Shown piece after piece: positions 8,438-14,996 of a DNA stretch of 64,000 nt. The stretch spans positions 1 through 64,000 of the forward strand of contig JALHNK010000001.1 in the NCBI GenBank assembly GCA_022843565.1, read 5' to 3'. The notes under the pieces are model-generated. The model was not told the origin of the DNA, did no database searches, and worked only from the letters and a program-made list of their open reading frames with translations. This DNA comes from Phycisphaerales bacterium. Lineage in GTDB: Bacteria; Planctomycetota; Phycisphaerae; Phycisphaerales; UBA1924. Every line of letters begins with the position of its first letter. Within the stretch, counting starts at the first letter, position 1. Made by a program: the position numbers and the translations under genes.

Positions 8438-10114
8438 ATGAAAACCGCTCGCACCCGCTCCGCACGTCCGCTCGCCGCTTGGTCGGTCGTTTTCGGTCAC
8501 GTTCTGCTGTCGAGCGCGATGGCGGGTTCGCTGCCAGCACCGACGCCGCTGGTGGCGCTCTCGGGTGATGACAAGTGTTCGCGGTGCGCGGGTGTGCTGC
8601 TGCCGGGTCGGCTGGAGTTCTTCGCGGCGGGCCGCGGCGCGGCGTCGAGCGCCAGCGGCGGCGTGGGCGATGTGCCGTTGCGCGTGGATTCGGACCTGCC
8701 GGAGATATTCCTCTCAACCGGCGTGCTGTACAGCACCAGCGCGACACTGCCGGAGTTCCGGGCCAAGGACGGCACGCTGGTGATCGAGGCTCAGCGTCGT
8801 CAGCGGAGCAACGGCTTTGCGACGATCGACGGCGGGTTCGAGGTGTTTCTCTATCACATGAGCAACCCCACGCCCGAGGTGCAGGGCGCGCTCACGACCG
8901 AGCCGCGGCAGCGGCGCGTGGTGGTGATGGTGCGGAACACGGGGGCATCGGCGGTGACAATCCGGCCCAGGCAGATCATGGAATCTCGCGGCACGATGGC
9001 CGCGGCCGATGGTCCCGAGTCGCGGCTGACGGCGCGGATGCTCCGCGCGGATTGGCGATCGGTCATCGAAACGCTGACGATCGAGCCCGGCGCGGCACGA
9101 GTCATCGCGTGGTCGCCACGCCTGAGCACGCCCGAAAAGACCGGCCCGAGCGGCTCGGAGACGGGCGCTGAGGCCGACAGTTCGCCGAGCGACTTCTTCA
9201 CCGGTATGGTGCGTGCGACGGTCGAGTCGGTGGGCGGCCAGAGCGCCCGGACCGGGCTGGAAGTCTCGGTGATCGCGATCGACGCGGCGACGGCACGCGA
9301 CGACTTTGACTCGGCGGCGCTCGCGGCGTCATCGCGCGGGGCCTGGTCGGGCGAAGGGGGCATGGACCTGCAGATTCCGCCGCCGACGTGCCACGTGCGG
9401 CGCGTCGTGGGTGTGTCCCGGAGCTTTCTGTGGCGCAGCGACGAAGTCGTGCTCAACGCGGCGGACCTGCGCGGCTTGGCGGGGCTCCCGGCGGAGCAGA
9501 ACGCCGTCGACACGCCGACGCACCGCGACCCCGACTTTCATCGCGGCGAGCGCGACCCGATCACGCCGGCGAGCGAGGCCCGCAAGCGTGCAGTCGGCGC
9601 GGTGCCCGGCGTGGCATTCCTGATGGCTGCGCCGGCGGTGCAGACGGTTTCGTGCCCGAAGGCTCGGCAGACGGCGGACATGCTTCTGCACCCCGGATAT
9701 GTGCACGCCGACACGGTGGGGAACTATCAGGTTGAGTATCTGCTCACCTTCACGCTGATCAATCCGAGCGCGAGCGAGCGGAGCGTGGACATCCGTTTCG
9801 GCAAGCAGGATGCGGACGTCGGGCTTGCGTGGCAGGTGCACTCGGGCGAGTCACCACTGAGCCGCGAGGACCTGCGGACGCTGGATGTGAATGTGCAATG
9901 GGCCGGCGGATGGCGGAAGGACGATCTGGGCGACAACACGCGATCGCTGCTTGTGCCGGCCAAGGGCACCCCGGCGGATGTCGCCGTGCCGGGACGCGTG
10001 GTTGTGCCGGCCGGAGGGAAGCGGACGGTGAGCGTGCGGGCGATGATCGTGGGGACCAGTTCGCTGCCGTTCTTCGTGTACGTCGTGCCGATGTATCGAG
10101 CGGAGGCGAAGTGA
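8438..10114 (+). CDS. Secreted protein of unknown function
   Basis: I do not recognise this 558-residue protein. It has a twin-Arg-poor N-terminal signal-like segment (MKTARTRSARPLAAW, then a hydrophobic stretch ending AMAGSLPAP near residue 33). The mature part is rich in beta-type sequence. It includes segments such as VVVMVRNTGASAVTIRP near 170 and VEYLLTFTLINPSASERSV near 430, which look like immunoglobulin-like or adhesive beta-sandwich strands. A CSRC pair sits near residue 47. No catalytic motif is apparent. It is flanked on both sides by copies of a 57-bp repeat and transcribed opposite to lnt. The start could also be elsewhere in the signal region; a cell-surface or periplasmic role is inferred only from the signal peptide. 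Confidence 0.75.
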   Translation: MKTARTRSARPLAAWSVVFGHVLLSSAMAGSLPAPTPLVALSGDDKCSRCAGVLLPGRLEFFAAGRGAASSASGGVGDVPLRVDSDLPEIFLSTGVLYSTSATLPEFRAKDGTLVIEAQRRQRSNGFATIDGGFEVFLYHMSNPTPEVQGALTTEPRQRRVVVMVRNTGASAVTIRPRQIMESRGTMAAADGPESRLTARMLRADWRSVIETLTIEPGAARVIAWSPRLSTPEKTGPSGSETGAEADSSPSDFFTGMVRATVESVGGQSARTGLEVSVIAIDAATARDDFDSAALAASSRGAWSGEGGMDLQIPPPTCHVRRVVGVSRSFLWRSDEVVLNAADLRGLAGLPAEQNAVDTPTHRDPDFHRGERDPITPASEARKRAVGAVPGVAFLMAAPAVQTVSCPKARQTADMLLHPGYVHADTVGNYQVEYLLTFTLINPSASERSVDIRFGKQDADVGLAWQVHSGESPLSREDLRTLDVNVQWAGGWRKDDLGDNTRSLLVPAKGTPADVAVPGRVVVPAGGKRTVSVRAMIVGTSSLPFFVYVVPMYRAEAK

Positions 10115-10115
10115 C

Positions 10116-10172
10116 GGCTGGGTGGCCCGCCTCTCCGAGACGGGGGTCGTCGGAGCCGCGTACGCGAGCTCG
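10116..10172. repeat. 57-bp dispersed repeat, copy 2
   Basis: This matches 8364-8420 at 54 of 57 positions. The internal hairpin here has one mismatch (CCCGCCTC / GAGACGGG). It begins 1 bp after the stop codon of the secreted protein gene. It opens a 273-bp intergenic stretch (10115-10387) that consists largely of repeats and hairpins. Confidence 0.85.
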
Positions 10173-10213
10173 CAGGCGAGGACTGCAATCGGGGCGGGGC
10201 AACTGCGCCCGGC

Positions 10214-10237
10214 CACTGAACGGGTTTGCGTTCAGTG
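10214..10237. repeat. Hairpin repeat, CACTG...GGTTTG...CAGTG family (copy 3)
   Basis: A perfect 9-bp stem (CACTGAACG / CGTTCAGTG) closes the loop GGTTTG. The stem differs from copy 1 at paired positions while complementarity is preserved. That pattern argues for selection on the hairpin. Confidence 0.8.
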
Positions 10238-10329
10238 CCTGGCGACAATCCCAAGCCCAAGAAGGCTGGATCGCGCTGCTGCCGTCGCGGGAGTCCTTCT
10301 CGCGCAAGAGGACACGGTTGCCCACGCCG

Positions 10330-10355
10330 CACTGGTCCGCAAAGCCGGACCAGTG
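10330..10355. repeat. Hairpin repeat, CACTG...CAGTG family (copy 4)
   Basis: A perfect 10-bp stem (CACTGGTCCG / CGGACCAGTG) closes the loop CAAAGC, the reverse complement of GCTTTG. It therefore lies in minus orientation, 33 bp beyond the stop of the minus-strand DUF899 gene. It may act as its transcript end. Confidence 0.85.
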
Positions 10356-10387
10356 GCACGTTCAATGCCACGCTCCCCCACTTCATT

Positions 10388-11011
10388 TCAATAGTGGTAC
10401 TTCGGCTCCCAGCCGTTCGCGCCATCCTTGAGAAGGTCCAGCAGTGGCCACACCGGGCAGAACGGATCACCCGGGCCGAGTTGCTGCGAGCGCGAGACTC
10501 GGGTGATCGTGCCGTCGGCGGCCTTGTGAAACGCGCTGATGCCCGGAATCACGCCGCCCTTGGCACTCTCAAACCCCATGTCCTTTGCGAACGTCGTGCC
10601 CGCGATGGAGACGACCGGGAATGTCCACTTGCGGCCCGAGGCGAACGCTGCCGCGGCCTGCGGATCATCCGGCGTGCTGAGCACGAACGCGGTGCGGCTC
10701 GCCAAGTGGTTGTACAAGCCGTTGAACCCATCGGCCCAGAGCGTGCAATACACGCACCCGCGGCCCATGTTGTGGACGACAATCAAGTCTCGCCCGCCGC
10801 CGAACAGCTCCGACAGCTTGACCTCCGAGCCGCTGCCAGCCATGCGCAGCCGGTAGTCGCTGACGGCAGCGCCGAAGCCCGGCTGGCTCCGCTGAGCCTT
10901 CAACGCCGCGGTGAGGCGGGCCTGAGCCTCATCAACCTCGCGCGTGAGGCGGTCGATGTCGGGGGTGGTTTGGACCTGGCCGCGGATCGGCAGGGGTGTG
11001 TCGCTTGACAT
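10388..11011 (-). CDS. DUF899 (thioredoxin-like) family protein
   Basis: A 207-residue protein matching the DUF899 pattern. It has an N-terminal helix, then LSELFGGGRDLIVVHNMGR followed by a CVYCTLW dithiol-like CxxC. A central SGRKWTFPVVS segment and a C-terminal DPFCPVWPLLDLL follow. DUF899 proteins have a thioredoxin-like fold; their biochemical role is not established, and a redox function is inferred from the CxxC. The start at 11011 (MSSDTPLPIRGQ) was chosen because the open frame upstream is Arg/Pro-rich and shadow-like. It is transcribed divergently from the coiled-coil gene at 11551. Confidence 0.82.
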   Translation of the reverse strand: MSSDTPLPIRGQVQTTPDIDRLTREVDEAQARLTAALKAQRSQPGFGAAVSDYRLRMAGSGSEVKLSELFGGGRDLIVVHNMGRGCVYCTLWADGFNGLYNHLASRTAFVLSTPDDPQAAAAFASGRKWTFPVVSIAGTTFAKDMGFESAKGGVIPGISAFHKAADGTITRVSRSQQLGPGDPFCPVWPLLDLLKDGANGWEPKYHY

Positions 11012-11550
11012 GCGAGTGCTCCGGTTGATCGATGGGCGGAGTCGCGGGTGGCTCGTGAAGATGTCGCGCCACCGAGATCGCCGGCTCTGGGGAAACGGTA
11101 TCCGGGGCGGGTGCGAGGAGCGGGGGCGTGGGATTGGTCGTTCGTCGGCCGCTCGGCGGGGCTTCATCGGCACGGTGTAGGGCGGCCCGGTGGGCCGGGG
11201 AATCCCGACGACAAACGGGAGAACGACTCCTGTCTGGCTCGGCTTCAGCCCGGCGGATGCAACCGGCGGACGGGCGTGAGCGGATAGTGGCCTCCCTGGG
11301 GTGCCGCCGCTCGCGTTCTCTGCCCGTCGCCCCGCCACTGATTTCACCCCAAATCCACCACAAGTCCTTGCGGGCAAACGAGTTGACGGGCGAGCGGGCA
11401 TCGGTTATACACTCGGCCCACGCCCGCATCCCCCACCCCCCCCACACCCCGCGTGTGCGTACGGGCGGCCTATTGTCGGCACTGGTCTTTGCTCGGTCCG
11501 GGTCCGGCCGGAAACCACATCGGAAATTTCGTCGCGTCAGGAGCCTCATT
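11012..11550. other. Intergenic region between divergent genes
   Basis: A 539-bp stretch without a convincing gene. It contains the promoter at 11383-11411 for the rightward gene. Open frames here are Arg/Pro-rich and look like shadows. No other structure was recognised. Confidence 0.6.
11383..11411 (+). promoter_or_regulatory. Sigma-70-type promoter
   Basis: TTGACG (11383-11388), a 17-bp spacer and TATACA (11406-11411) match the housekeeping consensus at 5/6 and 4/6. Transcription would start near 11418 and give a leader of about 130 bases before the GTG at 11551. Confidence 0.6.
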
Positions 11551-12408
11551 GTGCACATCGTCACCAAGATTCTCATCGTTTTCGGCGCCATCCTCTGCAT
11601 CCTGCTTTCGGCGCTGACCGTGTCGCTGGCGGGCAATACTGAGGCTGTGCGCGGGGCGTACGCCGCGGAGCGCGATGCCAAGATCGCCGCTCAGGCGGAA
11701 CTCGCGGTCGAGCGGTCCGAGTCGGCGAAGCTGACGGCGGCCGCGGCGGTCGAGAAGGAGCCGCTGGTTCGCGTCGCTCAGGAGGCCGAGGCCAAGCTTC
11801 GCGCCCTGGAGACCGAGCGGAACACGCTGAAGGCCGAGAAGTCTGAGGCCCAGGGCCAGGTGGACACGCTCCGCAACCAGTTCAACGAGCTGACTGTGAC
11901 CACGCAGACGCAGGCCTCGCTGATCAAGAGCCTGAAGGACGAGCTGGACGCCAGCCGTAAGGCCTCGCTGGACACCGCCAAGCAGCTTGCCGAGGTGATC
12001 GAGCGTCTGAACGAGTCCGAGCGCCTTCGCGGCGTGCTGGACCAGACCGCCCGCTCGCTCCGCGAGCAGCTCGAAGAGATGAAGTTGGCCAGCGCCGCCG
12101 GCGGCGCTTCGGCCGGTGCGCCGGTTGGCAGCAACGTCGCTCGCGCCGTCGAGCTGGCCGGGGCCCGCGTCAGCGGCCGCATCGTGCGGACGTTCAAGAG
12201 CCCCTCGGGCGAAGAAATGGCCTCGGTGAACATCGGCAGCGGCACGGGCCTGAAGGTCAACACCAAGCTCAACATCGTCCGCGACGGGTTCGTTGCGTCG
12301 CTGGTGATCACTGCGGTGGACGTCTCGGAGTCTGTCGGTCGCATCGAGAAGCTCGGCCGCGAGGTCGAGGTTCGTGCGGATGACCTGGTGCTGAGCCGTT
12401 TGGACTGA
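11551..12408 (+). CDS. Membrane-anchored coiled-coil protein
   Basis: A 285-residue protein with one N-terminal transmembrane helix (IVTKILIVFGAILCILLSAL). A long Ala/Glu/Lys-rich coiled coil follows (about residues 30-180, with segments such as EAEAKLRALETERNTLKAE). A small C-terminal domain (about 195-285) contains GRIVRTFKSPSGEEMASVNIG and a GLKVNTKLNIVRDG strand. That domain resembles beta-barrel modules found after coiled coils in planctomycete envelope proteins. The GTG start at 11551 was chosen because CAGGAG (11538-11543) lies 7 bases upstream and the helix begins at once; the longer open frame is probably untranslated leader. A small membrane protein follows 180 bp downstream. Function is unknown. 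Confidence 0.8.
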   Translation: MHIVTKILIVFGAILCILLSALTVSLAGNTEAVRGAYAAERDAKIAAQAELAVERSESAKLTAAAAVEKEPLVRVAQEAEAKLRALETERNTLKAEKSEAQGQVDTLRNQFNELTVTTQTQASLIKSLKDELDASRKASLDTAKQLAEVIERLNESERLRGVLDQTARSLREQLEEMKLASAAGGASAGAPVGSNVARAVELAGARVSGRIVRTFKSPSGEEMASVNIGSGTGLKVNTKLNIVRDGFVASLVITAVDVSESVGRIEKLGREVEVRADDLVLSRLD

Positions 12409-12419
12409 AGCGGGGAAGG

Positions 12420-12580
12420 AAGTCGCGAGTCGCGAGGGCCGAGTCGCGAGTGGACGGGCCTTTGGTTTTCCACGATTGCCGATTGCCGACTCCCGATTGC
12501 CGACGCTGAGTTTGCCCGAAGCCGTGCCCCTGCTTGCAGACGACTGATTGCTGACAACTGACCGCTGACAACTGACCGAA
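12420..12580. repeat. Heptamer repeat tracts (TCGCGAG, ATTGCCG, ACTGACC words)
   Basis: Three successive 7-bp-period tracts lie between two genes. One has TCGCGAG-type words (about 12422-12450), one ATTGCCG-type words (about 12474-12510), and one ACTGACC / GCTGACA words (about 12542-12578). The word changes but the period stays seven. Confidence 0.8.
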
Positions 12581-12589
12581 GGATTGACC

Positions 12590-12808
12590 ATGAGCCAGTA
12601 CGGGATGCAGATGCCGGGCGGGATGCAGAGCCGCGGGCCGTCGATGAGTGTGTACACGGGCTTGCTGCTGATCGCGGTGGTGTGCATGGTGGCGGCGTGC
12701 GCCGTGGCGTACACCGCCGCGGCTCGGGTCGCGCCCAAGGGCGATGTCTTCTCGGTCCACACTCCGGGCGATCAGGGCAAGCCGGCGAAGATTGAGCTGG
12801 CGAACTGA
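12590..12808 (+). CDS. Small single-pass membrane protein
   Basis: A 72-residue protein. It has a Met/Gln/Gly-rich head (MSQYGMQMPGGMQSRG), then a transmembrane helix near residues 20-45 (VYTGLLLIAVVCMVAACAVAY), and a short charged tail (GDQGKPAKIELAN). The ATG at 12590 is preceded by GAAGGA with suitable spacing; a TTG two codons upstream is also open. It lies downstream of the coiled-coil membrane protein and may share its transcript, with heptamer repeats filling the gap. No family was recognised. Confidence 0.7.
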   Translation: MSQYGMQMPGGMQSRGPSMSVYTGLLLIAVVCMVAACAVAYTAAARVAPKGDVFSVHTPGDQGKPAKIELAN

Positions 12809-12813
12809 GTCGG

Positions 12814-12845
12814 CAGCCTTCAGCCGTCAGCTTTCAGGGGTCAGC
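12814..12845. repeat. Heptamer repeat tract (CAGCCTT-type)
   Basis: A short degenerate 7-bp-period tract, cagcctt / cagccgt / cagcttt / caggggt. It begins 6 bp after the small membrane protein's stop. It is the reverse-strand form of the CTGAAGG words at 12931. Confidence 0.7.
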
Positions 12846-12930
12846 CAAAAAGTCACTCGCCCCTCGTCGGCTCGGTCATGATCCAGTGGCCTCAGCCGAG
12901 CCGCACGCCGGCGCCTCCGCCGCTTTCCTG

Positions 12931-13063
12931 CTGAAGGCTGAAGGCTGAAGGCTGAAGGCTGAAGGCTGAAGGCTGAAGGCTGAAGGCTGAAGGCTGAAGG
13001 CTGAAGGCTGAAGGCTGAAGGCTGAAGGCTGAAGGCTGAGAGCTGAGGGCTGGCATCTGACTG
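12931..13063. repeat. Perfect 15-unit CTGAAGG tandem array plus degenerate tail
   Basis: CTGAAGG is repeated exactly 15 times at 12931-13035. Four degenerate units follow (CTGAGAG, CTGAGGG, CTGGCAT, CTGACTG). This is the longest and purest heptamer array in the window. It lies upstream of the tRNA-Asp promoter. The surrounding intergenic stretch 12809-13235 holds no gene. Confidence 0.95.
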
Positions 13064-13088
13064 CTCCCTCTTTGCTCTCCAAAAGGAC

Positions 13089-13116
13089 TTGACACCGGGC
13101 CTGAGAAGACTATCTT
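13089..13116 (+). promoter_or_regulatory. Promoter of tRNA-Asp
   Basis: A perfect -35 box TTGACA (13089-13094), a 16-bp spacer and TATCTT (13111-13116) are present. They lie about 120 bp upstream of the tRNA. A second TTGACA at 13133 lacks a matching -10. Confidence 0.6.
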
Positions 13117-13235
13117 TCCACCCGCGCCGGAGTTGACATACGGCGCGGCGTACGAGCGGAGCCGGACAGGATCGCGTCTACCAAGGCACGGTCACCCCAG
13201 ACTCCCATCGTGCGGTCCAACGACAGAGCAGACCC

Positions 13236-13309
<74 letters not shown>

Positions 13310-13313
13310 CTTG

Positions 13314-13343
13314 AAACGGCCCTGTTTGGGGCCGTTTTCTTTT
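13314..13343 (+). terminator. Rho-independent terminator after tRNA-Asp
   Basis: The stem AACGGCCC / GGGCCGTT, with loop around TGTTT, is followed by a T-rich TTTCTTTT run. It lies directly after the tRNA. Confidence 0.85.
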
Positions 13344-13621
13344 GAAATGGGTTCAGCACAGCGCGACGCCGATCGCAAGTCGGCCTCGCTCTCCTCCTCA
13401 TCGTCCGCCACGGCTTTGTCCTGAAGGTCGATGGCCGTGCGGTGCTCCAACCACTCCGCGACTTCTGGCCGGAGCAACGGGTTGCACCCGAATGCCTCTC
13501 TGGTCGCCGACTCCAAAGCCGACCCTGCCGTGCGGACGACGATCCGCCGACGCGCGCAGCCAGCGCGGCTGCTCCCTGTGGTCGCGCGATCTCGGGGTTC
13601 GTGCGGGGGATAACGTGGTCG

Positions 13622-14839
13622 ATGCGTATCGGCATCATCGGCTGCGGCACCGCTGGGCCCGCGGCGGGGATCTTTCTCGCTCGCGATGGGCATGATGTCA
13701 CGCTGATGGAACGCTTCATCGCGCCGCGGCCTGTCGGTGCGGGCCTTCTGATTCAACCGATCGGGCAGGCGGTGCTTCACGATCTGGGGCTGCTTGCGGA
13801 ACTCTGGCCGCTGGCGGCACCGGTGAGTCGCCTGCTCGGTCGCACCAGCGCGGGCCGGGCGGTCATGGACCTAAAGTACGCTGATCTGCGCACCGACTTT
13901 GTCGGCATGGGCATCGGGCGCCAGGCGCTCTTCTCGACCCTGCTGCACGCGGCGGAGCGTGCCGGGGTGCGGCTGAGCTTTGGGGAAGACTGCCGCGGGG
14001 TTGTGAATGCTGAAGATGGAAAGACCGTCCGCGTGAGCACCGCCGATGGCCGATCGCTCGGGCCGTTCGACATGCTCGTGGTCGCCGACGGGGCCCGCTC
14101 GTCGCTGCGCCCGGCGTCGCTCGTTCGTCGAAGCACGCAGTATCCGTGGGGGGCGCTTTGGTTCACGTGCGCGATGCCGGACGCGAGCTTTGAGGGCGTG
14201 CTTGAACAGGTGTATCGCGACACTCGCCAGATGCTCGGTTTTCTGCCGATCGGCTCGGAGCGATTGGCGGTGTTCTGGAGTCTGGCGGCCGATGCTGCGG
14301 CGGCGCTACGAAGCCGTCCGATTGATGATTGGAAGCAGGCGGTGCGACGACTCTCGGCCCGAGCAACGCCGCTCATAGACCAGGTCAGCGGTTGGGATGA
14401 GGTTGCGCTGGCCCCGTACTACGACGCGGTGCTCTCACGCTGGAATGAAGGCCGCGTCGTCTTCATCGGCGACGCGGGCCACGCCATGAGCCCGCAGCTT
14501 GGCATGGGTGCGAACCTCGCTCTGGTGGACGCGGCGGTCTTGACCTCGTGCCTGGTTGAGAGCGCGGACGTTTCGACGGCGCTGGCGAGCTACTCGCAGA
14601 AACGCCGCGCGCCGCTGAGGTACTACCAGTGCGTGTCGCGGCTGCTGACGCCCTGGTTTCAATCGGCGCAGGCGTGGCGGGCGCCGATCCGTGACGTGTG
14701 CCTGCCGATTGCGACGCGGGTGTCGCCGCTGCGGACGCAGATGCTGCAAGGGCTGGTCGGGGCCAAGCACGGCTGGCTTAGCGCGCGGCCGATACCGGAG
14801 CTCCCGCACCCGAAGGCGGTCGAATCGACATCGCGCTGA
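13622..14839 (+). CDS. FAD-dependent monooxygenase (UbiH / salicylate-hydroxylase type)
   Basis: A 405-residue group A flavin monooxygenase. The FAD-binding Rossmann motif GIIGCGTAGPAAG lies at residues 4-16. The GD motif with the following helix is FIGDAGHAMSPQLGMGAN near 282-299. Between them are the conserved VVADGARSSLR segment (near 155) and an aromatic-rich substrate region. Such enzymes hydroxylate aromatic or polyprenyl substrates using NAD(P)H; the actual substrate is not deducible. The start at 13622 (MRIGIIGC) fits the family N-terminus; upstream frame is shadow sequence. The 312 bp between tRNA-Asp and this start (13310-13621) hold only the tRNA terminator and nothing else I recognise. 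The gene runs toward the minus-strand histidine kinase. Confidence 0.88.
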   Translation: MRIGIIGCGTAGPAAGIFLARDGHDVTLMERFIAPRPVGAGLLIQPIGQAVLHDLGLLAELWPLAAPVSRLLGRTSAGRAVMDLKYADLRTDFVGMGIGRQALFSTLLHAAERAGVRLSFGEDCRGVVNAEDGKTVRVSTADGRSLGPFDMLVVADGARSSLRPASLVRRSTQYPWGALWFTCAMPDASFEGVLEQVYRDTRQMLGFLPIGSERLAVFWSLAADAAAALRSRPIDDWKQAVRRLSARATPLIDQVSGWDEVALAPYYDAVLSRWNEGRVVFIGDAGHAMSPQLGMGANLALVDAAVLTSCLVESADVSTALASYSQKRRAPLRYYQCVSRLLTPWFQSAQAWRAPIRDVCLPIATRVSPLRTQMLQGLVGAKHGWLSARPIPELPHPKAVESTSR

Positions 14840-14996
14840 CGCGCTGACGAAACGCGCTCTCGGCACTGCCGCGAGTACGCGGGCGGCGGACCCACGACAT
14901 GCCGGAGGCTGTAGCGACACTGCGTACAGACGCGAGCGCTGACCCCTCTTGGAAGGAGGGGGTATCCAAAGGCAGAAGATCGAGCGGGAATCCGTC

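Noticed and set aside
10354-10369. TGGCACG...ATGCC as a sigma-54 promoter
   Set aside because: The spacing fits, but the match is part of a palindromic repeat. It points into the 3' end of a gene on the opposite strand, with no target downstream.
12931-13035. CTGAAGG array as a possible CRISPR or coding repeat
   Set aside because: The units are 7 bp and contiguous with no spacers. Frames through it lack a start signal and context; it is a simple tandem repeat.
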